Assembly (NCBI RefSeq): GCF_015207255.1
Contig: NZ_JADEXG010000001.1
Span: 62,001-126,000, forward strand
DNA: 64,000 nucleotides
Direction: 5' to 3'
From: Vasconcelosia minhoensis LEGE 07310
Lineage (GTDB): Bacteria > Cyanobacteriota > Cyanobacteriia > Phormidesmidales > Phormidesmidaceae
Position 1 is the stretch's first letter; every line of letters starts with the position of its first letter. The translations under genes were made by a program, and so were the position numbers. Under the pieces are notes generated by a model. That model ran no database searches. It saw nothing but the letters and a program-made list of their open reading frames with translations, and was not told where the DNA came from. Below are positions 1 to 9,319 of the stretch, piece after piece.

Positions 1-3000
1 GCGAACGGGAACGTCTCAACCTATATCCTAGATGATTCCGGCCATCTTCTCTCAGGCGTTGACGGCGGCGGTTCGACCGGCGTTAGCGAGCGTAACTTTG
101 ACAAGATGGTCACCCGTCGAGTCAATGGCAGAGGCAAGGAGACGCGCTATACCTACGATGAGCGCGGCAACCTGCTAACCGTAGCAGACGAGTTCTCTCG
201 GGGCACGGGTGAAGGGGCTGGGGGTAATCCCATCAAGACGGATTTCTACTCGGGGCGCATCGTTACGTCTATCAACCCGGTCAGTATCAGCACGGGTGAC
301 TTCAACAACGATGGCCATTTGGACTATGCCACCGCCAATGCCAGTTGGCAAAATGGGAACCAGTCTATCTTCTTCGGGGACGGTCAGGGAGGCTTCAGCA
401 GCGCTCTGCCAATCCATGGCTGGGATGACAGCAGCAGCGTTCTGGCAGCAGACCTGGATCAAGATGGCAATTCAGATCTGATTGTCGTTGAGACCGGTAC
501 TGGCTATGGGTCTGAATCTTCCGTCCATGTGCTCTGGGGCAGTGGCGAGGGTAGTTTTGAACGGGTCACTATCAGCAGCGATGTGTGGAGCGGATATCGT
601 TCCGTGGTTATGGGCGATATTGATGGCAATGGCTATGGCGACTTGCTGGTTAAGGACTACACCTACGTTGACGGAGAAGGCAGTAAAAAGCAGGTGAAGG
701 CGCTATTCAACGACGGCAGCCGAACCTTTGTCGAAACCCTCGTTATCTCTAACGATGAAGGCAATGGTTTCCCTGAAATTGAGCTGGGGGATGTCGATGG
801 CGACGGCGACTTAGACGCGATCGCTTATTACACCTACTACGATGACAATTACAATCGGTCTTCCCTTATCCAAACGTTCCGCTACGAGGGCAGCTATGCC
901 TTCAGCGCACCCAGCGTTGCTTTAGATGACAGGAGCTACGATTCCCCAAAAACACTGGTTTGGACTGTTGACGTCAACCAGGATGGCTACGACGATGTCA
1001 TCTTCCCAAATGGTTCGCAAAACCTGAGTATCGCGCTCAGCGCTGGCGATGGCACCTTTGGCAGCAGCTATAGCCATGACCTGGGCCTATATGCAGCGCA
1101 GGTGCTGTTTGCAGACGTCAACACAGACGGGAGGCAGGACATCATCGGGGTGAGCGAAGACGATGCCGTATCGGTATCTCTAGCAAACCTGCAGGGCGGG
1201 TTTGGAATCGCTTCGCTTTACGACATCGGGGACTATGACTTAAGCTTCACGTCCAGTGACTTTGACCTCTACGGGCTACATATTCCCTCTCTCAAAATTG
1301 CAGATGTAGACCGAGATGGCGATGCCGATATTGTTACGGCCAACTACAGTGGGAACAGCATCACAGTTCTCTATAACGATGGAGCTGGCGCTTTCGGCAC
1401 CAGAGCTGACTATGTCGCCAGCGTGCTACCCGCTGCTGTGATTGTTGACGACTTCAATCAAGATGGTCTACCTGACATGATCAGCGCAGGGGATACCAAT
1501 GTCTTTCTCAAGAATACGGGCGGGCAGTTTACAGCAGAAGGCAATCAGCCTTATCAAGCAGATTTTCAGATTCCGGTTGAATCTTCCGCTTCCGCAAACG
1601 CTATGGCGCTGGAGGATGTTGATGGGGATGGCTATGCAGACTTCGTCAGCCTAAATTGGGACGGTAGCTTGGTGGTTGCCTATGGTGGTGGCGGCTCGTT
1701 TACTCTGCCCATAACCCGGTCTATCGAAGATAGTGCCAAAGCGGTGAAGATTGGCGATATTGATGGTGACGGGACTGGTGATATCGTCTTCACCCGCTAC
1801 GGCTCAGCAGCGGTGTCCCAAAAAGTTTGGATTCTCAAGGGGGGCAGCAATCTAGAGCAGGGCGCAACGGAATCTATCGATGTCGGCTTTAACCCAGGCT
1901 ACTTGGAGCTCGGCGACTTCAATGGCGATGGTAAGCTCGATATCCTGCTTGCAGAACGGTATGGTCCGTATTCAAAGCTTTTGCTGAATGACGGACTAGG
2001 TAGCTTTACTCAAACCGGGGTGACCCAAATTCAGGGGACAACGCTGCCGCTTTCAGGTCTAATAGCCGTTGGTGACCTCAATGGCGACGGGAGAGATGAG
2101 TTCATCCAGAAGAGCAGCGTTTACGAAAATGGGCAAAGTCTAACCTATCTAGACGCGATCTCGATGAAAGCCGACGGTGGGTTTGAATCCATCGGCCAGT
2201 TTGACCTGAATAGACGGGCCGGCTCTGATGAGTTTGACGAGTTCTCTGGCAGTATCTCCTCAGCCAAAATCGTCGATCTCAATCAGGACGGTCGCAATGA
2301 CCTGCTGCTGGCTCATGATGCAGAAATCTCGGTATTCATGACTCAGCCGGATGGTTCTTTCGGCGCGAAGGTTGACTACCCTGGTGTCTACGAAGCGCCG
2401 CGCCGGCTCAATGTCGGCGATGTCAATGCGGATGGCAAGCTCGATGTGGTTCTGGGCGGTCGTTCTCGTATCTTAGTGATGCTAGGTGAAGGCGATGGCA
2501 CCTTTAAGCCCCAAGATCGCTTGGAATACGTTTTTCAAGCTGAGGACGGCGACTTGGTCTTTCTAAATGACTTGGACCAGGATGGCGACGCTGACCTAAT
2601 TGATGTCACCGCTTCGGAGCTGTTTGTTCGTCTCAGCCGCGCTGCCAATAATCAGCAACCATCCGATCCTACTACGGTCGGCCCTCGCACCTATACCTAT
2701 GACCTCATCTTTAATCAGATGACCAGTCAAACCGATGAGCTCGGTCGTCAAACGCGCTACGAGATTGATCCTACCAGCGGTATGCGCCTGTCGATGACTC
2801 AGGTGGTCGGGCAGATTGACTCGGCTGCTAATGGGGAAACCGATGATGTCGTCACCGCCTATACCTACACATCGCTGGGGCTGCTGGATGTTGAAACCGA
2901 TCCGCTGGGCCGTCAAACCGATTATGACTACGATGCGCTAGGCCGGATGACTCGGGTCACCTATGCCAAGGGCACGGCGGATGAGACCATATGGCACTAT

Positions 3001-6000
3001 GAGTACAATGCGGTGGGCAATCAGACGGCTATCGTTGACCCTAACGGGCATCGCACAGAGTATGCCTTTGATGCCATGAACCGGATGACTCAGGTGACCT
3101 ATGCTAAGGGGACTGCCGATGAAGCGACTGAGCGCTACGAGTACGATGTGGCGGGCAATCAGGTGGCCAGCATCGATGCTAACGGCAACCGCTCCCAGTC
3201 CGTCTATGACGTGATGAACCGGGCGGTAAAGAGTATTGCGGCTGACCCGGATGGAGCTGGGCCTTTGGCTGCGCCGGTTAGCTCTCAGACCTATGACAAG
3301 GCCGGGAATTTGACATCTACCGTCGATCCCCTCGGTCGTACAACCCGCTATGTCTATGACAGCCGCAATCGGCTCGTCAAAATTATCCGGCCCGATGGCG
3401 CTGTCCAGACGACGCGCTATGACTTTGACAATAATCCCGTCAGTCGCATCGATGCTAAGGCGCAATCAACTAGGTCCGTCTACGATGCTCGGGGTCGGTT
3501 GGTTGAAAGGATTGATGAAAACGGCGATCCGACTCGCTTTGAATATGACGCCGCGAATCAGCTGATCGCTCAAATTGACGCTAACGGCGTCCGCACTGAA
3601 TTCAAGTATGACCAGCTGGGGCGGCAGATTGCCGTAACGACTGCCGCCGGGTCTGCTGAAGCCATTACCACTCGCACCGAATATGACGCGGTCGGCAATG
3701 CGATCTCTCAAACTGACGGCCTCGGTCAGCGCTCTCAGATGAGCTATGACAGCTTAGGTCGCCTCATCTTGAGCCGCGATGCCGGTAGCCCGGTTGGCGA
3801 GACGCTTTACGCCTATGACGCGGTCGGGAATCTGCTCAGCCTGACCGACGCGGTCGGCAATACCACCTCATATGTCTATGACGCGCGCGACCGGGTGATC
3901 AGTGAAACCAACGAGCTGGGGAATTCCCGTAGCCAGAGTTACGATGCAAACGGCAACCTGATTCGGACCACCGACCGCAATGGGAGTTCTCGAAGCTTTG
4001 CCTATGACGGCCTCAACCGGCAAACCTCTGAATCCTGGCTCGATGGACTGGGGAATGCGTTCCGCTCTTCGACTATGGTCTACGATGCGGCCAGTCAGCT
4101 GGTTGCGGTGCAAGACCCCGACTCGGCCTATCAGTTTGGCTATGATGCGCTCGGTCGCCAGATTCGGATCAGCAATGCGGGGACGCCCGGTGTGGCGACA
4201 GTGGTACTCGACTATGCCTATGATGCGGATGGCAACCTGATCTCGGTACGTGACAGCATCAATGGCGCGGCGGCTGGGGTGACCTCCTATGCCTATGACT
4301 CGGAAGACCGGATGACCCAGGTGACGCAGTCTGGCGCGGGGGTCGATGACAAGCGGGTGGACTTTGCTTATGACGCCATTGGTCAGTTTGAAGCCATCAG
4401 CCGCTACAGTGACCTAGCGGGAACGCTGCCGGTGGTCGCTTCAGCCTATGACTATGATGAACTCAACCGCCTCAAGCGGCTTAGCCATAGCAACACGTCT
4501 GGGGAGCTAGCGTTCTATGACTTTGCCTATGATGCGGCCAATCGCATTACTCAGATCTCCGATGTCGATGGTAATACGGACTATAGCTACAATGCCCGCA
4601 ATGAGCTGACGGGGGCTGACCATACTGATGGCAGTAACCCGGATGAGAGTTATGACTACGATGCCAATGGCAATCGCATAGAGTCGCATCGGCACGGCTC
4701 AGGCTATGTCACGGGGACGAACAATCAGCTGCTCTCTGATGGCATCTATACCTATGCCTATGACCCAGAGGGCAATCTGGTGCGCCAGACGGAGATTGCT
4801 ACAGGAAAGGTTAGGAATCTCACCTGGGATTATCTCAATCGGCTAGTCATTGTCGTGGATGTGGACAGTACAGGCGCTGAGGTGATGCGGGTTGAGTATA
4901 CCTATGATGTCATAGGGCGGCGTATTGCTAAGTCCGTTGACAGCGACGGAGCTGGCAGTGCTGTGGCCCAGACGCTGCGCTTTGGCTATGACCGTGACCA
5001 TGTGCTATTGGAGTTTGCTGGGGCTAGCGAAAGTCCTAGTATGCGCTATCTCTACGGGCCTCAGGTTGATCAGATAATCGCTCAAGAAGATGGGTCAGGG
5101 ACGACGCTTTGGCTACTGAGTGACCATCTCGGCACTGTTAAGGATCGGGTTGATGATACTGGAAACTTAGTCAATCATCGCACTTTTGACTCCTATGGCA
5201 ACCTAATTGCTCAAAGTAATACCAGCTTCTCCAGTCGCTATGGCTTTACAGGTAGGGAGTTTGATGAAGAGACTGGGCTGCATTACTACAGAGCTCGTTA
5301 CTATGACGGGCAAACCGGACGCTTCATTAGCCAAGACCCAATCGGGTTTGAAGGTAACGACGCCAATCCTTATCGATACGTCTTTAACGTTCCTGTCAGC
5401 AACGTTGACCCACTTGGTCTTTTCGTTCCTCCAGTGACCCCTCCTCCATTGCCGCCAGCCCCGCCAATTATTCCAAACCAGACTATTCCATCACCTTATA
5501 CGACGCCTGTACCAGTTCCTCAAACCATACCAAATATTCCGCCTCGGCCTTCACAACACGGTCCTGAAGATCCAAACAGCTGTGATGAGCCGTGCGAAGG
5601 ATGGCCGCAAGGTGGGGCCTATTTCCAAGTGCGTGAAGGCAATCGCAACAGAGGTGCTGTGGCAAACCATACACCTGCATGGAACTCAATACAGCTGAGC
5701 GGAATTGCACTCGCAGGAATACAGAGTAGGACTGTAGTAAACAATCCAAATATTCCAAATTTCATTAATAAGCGGAACCCTATCAACGATGGATACAGAA
5801 TATCTCCTGCAATCTGTATGGACCGAGATGATGACGCAAGACTTTCTAGCAGAGGAAGTAGTGCCAATGCCAGAGAATATCGACGACAGCAAGCCTTCTG
5901 GATAGCTAATTACCAGTTTGAGACTGCGCAAGCGATGGATATCGTCGATATTAGAACTACGATAGGCTATAAGTATGAAGAGGCTATAATTCAGATGCAA

Positions 6001-6066
6001 AGCTACACTACCAGACTGAAAGCACAAAGTCCTTATCTGTTTCGGTCATGGAGTGCTTACACGTAG
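1..6066 (+). CDS. FG-GAP/RHS polymorphic toxin, 5' end outside window
   Basis: The frame is open from base 1, so the gene starts upstream; the first internal ATG is at 106. Bases about 270-2640 encode many FG-GAP/VCBS-type calcium-binding repeats (D-x-N/D-x-D-G-x-x-D). Bases about 2690-5200 encode RHS/YD repeats (YDxxGN). The RHS core signature (SDHLGTV, GFTGREFDEETGLHYYRARYYD, QDPIGFEG) ends at DPLGL, 5407-5421. A proline-rich linker follows, then a toxin-like C-terminus (about 5570-6066) with NHTPAW, SPAICM and a YR-Q-F-A-DI-KY pattern. RHS proteins form a cocoon that carries a variable C-terminal toxin, used in contact competition; the C-terminus resembles HNH-like nuclease toxins by pattern. 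The immunity candidate lies 83 bases downstream. Secretion route is not visible here. Confidence 0.9.
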   Translation, partial: ANGNVSTYILDDSGHLLSGVDGGGSTGVSERNFDKMVTRRVNGRGKETRYTYDERGNLLTVADEFSRGTGEGAGGNPIKTDFYSGRIVTSINPVSISTGDFNNDGHLDYATANASWQNGNQSIFFGDGQGGFSSALPIHGWDDSSSVLAADLDQDGNSDLIVVETGTGYGSESSVHVLWGSGEGSFERVTISSDVWSGYRSVVMGDIDGNGYGDLLVKDYTYVDGEGSKKQVKALFNDGSRTFVETLVISNDEGNGFPEIELGDVDGDGDLDAIAYYTYYDDNYNRSSLIQTFRYEGSYAFSAPSVALDDRSYDSPKTLVWTVDVNQDGYDDVIFPNGSQNLSIALSAGDGTFGSSYSHDLGLYAAQVLFADVNTDGRQDIIGVSEDDAVSVSLANLQGGFGIASLYDIGDYDLSFTSSDFDLYGLHIPSLKIADVDRDGDADIVTANYSGNSITVLYNDGAGAFGTRADYVASVLPAAVIVDDFNQDGLPDMISAGDTNVFLKNTGGQFTAEGNQPYQADFQIPVESSASANAMALEDVDGDGYADFVSLNWDGSLVVAYGGGGSFTLPITRSIEDSAKAVKIGDIDGDGTGDIVFTRYGSAAVSQKVWILKGGSNLEQGATESIDVGFNPGYLELGDFNGDGKLDILLAERYGPYSKLLLNDGLGSFTQTGVTQIQGTTLPLSGLIAVGDLNGDGRDEFIQKSSVYENGQSLTYLDAISMKADGGFESIGQFDLNRRAGSDEFDEFSGSISSAKIVDLNQDGRNDLLLAHDAEISVFMTQPDGSFGAKVDYPGVYEAPRRLNVGDVNADGKLDVVLGGRSRILVMLGEGDGTFKPQDRLEYVFQAEDGDLVFLNDLDQDGDADLIDVTASELFVRLSRAANNQQPSDPTTVGPRTYTYDLIFNQMTSQTDELGRQTRYEIDPTSGMRLSMTQVVGQIDSAANGETDDVVTAYTYTSLGLLDVETDPLGRQTDYDYDALGRMTRVTYAKGTADETIWHYEYNAVGNQTAIVDPNGHRTEYAFDAMNRMTQVTYAKGTADEATERYEYDVAGNQVASIDANGNRSQSVYDVMNRAVKSIAADPDGAGPLAAPVSSQTYDKAGNLTSTVDPLGRTTRYVYDSRNRLVKIIRPDGAVQTTRYDFDNNPVSRIDAKAQSTRSVYDARGRLVERIDENGDPTRFEYDAANQLIAQIDANGVRTEFKYDQLGRQIAVTTAAGSAEAITTRTEYDAVGNAISQTDGLGQRSQMSYDSLGRLILSRDAGSPVGETLYAYDAVGNLLSLTDAVGNTTSYVYDARDRVISETNELGNSRSQSYDANGNLIRTTDRNGSSRSFAYDGLNRQTSESWLDGLGNAFRSSTMVYDAASQLVAVQDPDSAYQFGYDALGRQIRISNAGTPGVATVVLDYAYDADGNLISVRDSINGAAAGVTSYAYDSEDRMTQVTQSGAGVDDKRVDFAYDAIGQFEAISRYSDLAGTLPVVASAYDYDELNRLKRLSHSNTSGELAFYDFAYDAANRITQISDVDGNTDYSYNARNELTGADHTDGSNPDESYDYDANGNRIESHRHGSGYVTGTNNQLLSDGIYTYAYDPEGNLVRQTEIATGKVRNLTWDYLNRLVIVVDVDSTGAEVMRVEYTYDVIGRRIAKSVDSDGAGSAVAQTLRFGYDRDHVLLEFAGASESPSMRYLYGPQVDQIIAQEDGSGTTLWLLSDHLGTVKDRVDDTGNLVNHRTFDSYGNLIAQSNTSFSSRYGFTGREFDEETGLHYYRARYYDGQTGRFISQDPIGFEGNDANPYRYVFNVPVSNVDPLGLFVPPVTPPPLPPAPPIIPNQTIPSPYTTPVPVPQTIPNIPPRPSQHGPEDPNSCDEPCEGWPQGGAYFQVREGNRNRGAVANHTPAWNSIQLSGIALAGIQSRTVVNNPNIPNFINKRNPINDGYRISPAICMDRDDDARLSSRGSSANAREYRRQQAFWIANYQFETAQAMDIVDIRTTIGYKYEEAIIQMQSYTTRLKAQSPYLFRSWSAYT

Positions 6067-6641
6067 AACTATCGAATCCTTAGTACATAATCGTCAATTA
6101 GCACTCATTAGAGCGTTTCAATATCAACTCAGCTCAATCTACAACTTCGATGATTTTCGATATTCGTCCGCCAAAGCGCGTTGGTCCAGTGCAATTAGGT
6201 ATGACACCTAGTGAAATACGTCAGATACTTGGGAGCGGATTTAGCACCCGCTCTCGTCGAAGCGCAATGTTCTTTATGAGTAACACTCAACAAGAAAACA
6301 ATCTGGATTACCCAGAAAGAGATGTTTTTGGTTCACTTGGTCTAGTAGCTTTCTACAACGAATCTAGCGTCTGTCATGCAATACGACTTTACGAGCCTGC
6401 AGAGCCAATCTTTCAAGGGAAGAATCTTCTGTCGTTTGAGAATTCTTTAGAATCTCTTAGAGTTTGGTTGAACACTATGAATGGAGAATGTAAAATCAAA
6501 GATGAAGCTTTAGTAACTTACAACTTTAGATTAGAATTAGGTTTCATGTACAAGTTGTCTGCAGAAGACTATGATTCCATCATGAATTTTCCACCGAGTG
6601 AAATTGTAATCTTTGCGAAGGGATACCGTTATGATTGGTAA
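4312..6641 (+). repeat. Tandem duplication, copy 1 (RHS tail + toxin + immunity)
   Basis: This stretch and 6695-9030 are homologous along their whole length. The first identical codons encode MTQVTQSGAGVDDK in both. From the unit start to the DPxGL motif both copies span exactly 1,095 bases. The toxin parts are roughly three-quarters identical and the immunity proteins somewhat less, judged by eye. The RHS core part is the most conserved. Confidence 0.92.
6150..6641 (+). CDS. Putative immunity protein for the RHS toxin (copy 1)
   Basis: A 163-residue cytoplasmic protein with no signal peptide or membrane segment. It starts MIFDIRPP and carries GPVQLGMTPSEIRQILG, a motif type common in small proteins encoded after RHS genes. 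It ends in GYRYDW. Its position directly after the toxin-bearing end of the RHS gene, and its co-duplication with that end (the paralogue is at 8542-9030), make it the likely cognate antidote that binds the C-terminal toxin inside the producing cell. No named immunity family is recognised, so the role rests on context. Codon and base composition are more AT-rich than in the housekeeping genes, as is usual for toxin-immunity modules. Confidence 0.72.
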   Translation: MIFDIRPPKRVGPVQLGMTPSEIRQILGSGFSTRSRRSAMFFMSNTQQENNLDYPERDVFGSLGLVAFYNESSVCHAIRLYEPAEPIFQGKNLLSFENSLESLRVWLNTMNGECKIKDEALVTYNFRLELGFMYKLSAEDYDSIMNFPPSEIVIFAKGYRYDW

Positions 6642-6694
6642 CACTCATCTATAGCATATGCTTTGTAAATGTCATCAGAGCATATGAATCAAAG

Positions 6695-8479
6695 ATGACC
6701 CAGGTGACGCAGTCTGGGGCGGGGGTCGATGACAAGCGGGTGGACTTTGCTTATGACGCGATTGGTCAGTTTGAAGCCATCAGCCGCTACAGTGACCTAG
6801 CGGGGACAAGCTCGGTGGTTTCTTCGGCCTATGACTATGATCAGCTCAACCGCCTCAAGCGGCTCAGCCATAGCAATAGCACCGGTGAAGTAGCCTTCTA
6901 TGACTTTGCCTATGATGCGGCCAATCGCATTACTCAGATCACAGATGTCGATGGCAGCTCGGACTATAGCTACAATGCTCGCAATGAGCTCATTGGGGCG
7001 GACCATACCGATGGCAGTAACCCGGATGAGAGTTATGACTACGATGCCAACGGGAATCGCGTTAGTTCGTCTCTCCATGGCTCGGGCTATGTTACGGGTG
7101 CGAATAATCAGCTGCTCTCGGATGGCATCTATACCTATGAGTATGACAAGGAGGGCAATCTGATTCGCCAGACGGAGATTGTCACGGGCATAGTTAGGAA
7201 TCTCACCTGGGATTACCTCAACCGGCTGGTGAGGGTCGTGGATGTGGACAGCGCGGGCTCTGAGGTGATGCGGGTGGAGTATACCTATGACATCGTGGGG
7301 CGGCGTATTGCTAAGTCCGTTGACAGCGATGGGGCAGGCAATGCTGCGGCCCAAACGCTGCGCTTTGTCTATGACCGCGACCATGTCCTTATGGAGTTTG
7401 ACGGGGCAAGCTCAGTCCCTAACATGCGCTATCTCTATGGGCCGCAGATTGACCAGATCATCGCTCAGCAAGATGGAATGGGGATTACTCTATGGATGCT
7501 AAGTGACCATCTCGGCACTGTTAAGGACCTGGTTGATGATGCGGGTAACCTGGTCAATCACCGCACGTTCGACTCCTATGGCAACCTGGTAGTTCAGAGC
7601 GATGACAGCTTCTCTAGCCGCTATGGCTTTACGGGCAGAGAGTTTGACGAAGAAACTGGGCTGCACTACTACAGAGCTCGGTATTACGACGGCCAAACCG
7701 GACGCTTCATTGGTTAAGACCCAATCGGATTTAGGGGCAGTGACGCAAACCTTTATCGATATGTCTTCAATGTTCCTGTCAGCAATGCTGACCCCTTTGG
7801 ACTACAATACGTCGTCCCGCCGACAATTGCCCCGCCAACAACGCCGACAATACCTATCTATCCGCCGTACCCACCAGTTTTACCAGGGTCAACTCTCCCA
7901 TTGCCCTATTCGACGCCAGTCCCTGTTCCTCCAACGTTACCAAATATTCCACCTCGACCTTCACAACAAGCTCCTGAAGATCCAAATGGCTGTAATGAGC
8001 CGTGCGAAGGATGGCCACAAGGTGGGGAATTTTTCCAGGTGCGTGAAGGTAATCACAACAGGGGTGCAAGGGCAAACCACACTCCTGCATGGAACTCGAT
8101 ACAGCAGAGTGGAATTGCGCTCGGAGGGATAGAGACCGAGAGTGTAGTTAATTATCCAAACATTCCAAGTTTCATCAATCAACGCATTCTTGAGAATGAT
8201 GGCAGAAGAATATCACCCGCAATCTGTATGACAGTGGCTGATGATGCTAAACTCTCTAGTGGAGGAAGTGGTAGAAATGCCGTAGAATATCGGCGGCAGC
8301 AAGCTTACTGGATTGCAAATGGCCAATTTGAGACAGCTCAGGCTTTGGATATCATCGATATAAGGAATAGATTAGGCTACAAGTATGAAGAGGGTATTAT
8401 CCAAATGCAAAACTATACGGCTAGGCTGAAAGCACAAAGTCCCTATCTGTTTCAGCTGCGAGGGTATGCTTATACATAA
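6695..8479 (+). pseudogene. Orphan RHS tail with toxin domain, interrupted by TAA
   Basis: This is a truncated RHS module without N-terminal delivery parts, as in the orphan rhs-CT cassettes found behind full-length rhs genes. The frame is open from a TTG at 6635 to TAA at 7715-7717. That TAA stands where copy 1 has CAA (FISQDPIG against FIG*DPIG). The same frame then continues without further lesion through DPFGL (7790-7804), a proline-rich linker and a toxin domain to 8479. A TTG at 7901 could start a separate 192-residue product. Whether it is silent, a recombination reserve, or read through cannot be told from sequence. No convincing ribosome binding site precedes 6695. Confidence 0.82.
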
Positions 8480-8541
8480 AACCATTAAATTCTCAATGCT
8501 TAAAAGTCAGTTCAGCAAATTTTGCCAAACCCGAAACTTAG

Positions 8542-9030
8542 ATGATTTTCGAGATTCAGCCGCTTGAGCATGTTGGCCCAATTCAGTTGGGTATGACACC
8601 TGATGAAGTTCGTCAGATTCTTAGTAGCGAATTCAGTACCCGCTCCCGTAGCAGTGTAATGTTGTTCAGAGCCACACCGCAACAAATATCTAATGCGGAT
8701 GCTCCTGAAAGAGATGTTTTTGGTTCACTTGGTTTAGTAGCGTTCTATAACGAATCTAGTATCTGTCATGCAATAAAGCTTTTTGAGCCTGCTGAACCAG
8801 TTTTTCAGGGGGTGGAGCTTTTATATAAGAATTCTATAGAATCTTTAATAGCCCTATTGAACTCAATGCATGGGGAATGTGAAGTACAGAATGAAGCTGT
8901 TGTATCTTACAACCTCAGAATAGAATTAGGTTACTGGGAAAAGATGACTATAAAAGACTCTGACTCTGTTATGATGCTCCCTCCGAGTGAAGTTGTTGTT
9001 TTTACCAAAGGATATCGTTATGACTGGTAA
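8542..9030 (+). CDS. Putative immunity protein (copy 2)
   Basis: A 162-residue paralogue of the protein at 6150-6641. It shares GPIQLGMTPDEVRQIL, RDVFGSLGLVAFYNESS and the KGYRYDW end, while the middle has diverged. It follows the second toxin domain by 62 bases and is intact, although the RHS frame before it has a nonsense codon. Keeping an intact antidote after the toxin has decayed would make sense if it still protects against sister cells or residual toxin; that is inference. No membrane segment or signal peptide is seen. Confidence 0.72.
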   Translation: MIFEIQPLEHVGPIQLGMTPDEVRQILSSEFSTRSRSSVMLFRATPQQISNADAPERDVFGSLGLVAFYNESSICHAIKLFEPAEPVFQGVELLYKNSIESLIALLNSMHGECEVQNEAVVSYNLRIELGYWEKMTIKDSDSVMMLPPSEVVVFTKGYRYDW

Positions 9031-9319
9031 AAAATCACCCATGGTAACCGCCCATAACATATCGCGGTAGATTGATTGATAGGGATGAAACGCTCAGATG
9101 CCACCATCTCTTTGCCTGACCCCGCTGTGTCTTCATGTGATAGTTGATGGCACAGGAAACAACCTTGGGGATTGCTAGAAACAAACTTATCCATCGCAGT
9201 GCGATCTCACACTCTTGCCGCAATTTCCTACGCAGCACATACAGAACGATCAGTGTAGACTTACAGCAGAATATACCCTTACCATAAGCACCTATAGTTA
9301 CACAAACCAGACTCAGCCC

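Larger units (their letters stand above)
6695..9030 (+). repeat. Tandem duplication, copy 2
   Basis: Second unit of the tandem repeat described at 4312-6641. It begins 53 bases after the stop codon of the first immunity gene, abruptly at the ATG ACC CAG codons inside the RHS repeat region, and ends with the second immunity gene. The 53-base joint holds two copies of AGCATATG and no obvious promoter. Confidence 0.92.

Noticed and set aside
175-4695. Many antisense and shifted open frames across the RHS gene
   Set aside because: They arise from the repetitive, GC-biased RHS/FG-GAP codons, match no family and lie wholly under a convincing long gene.
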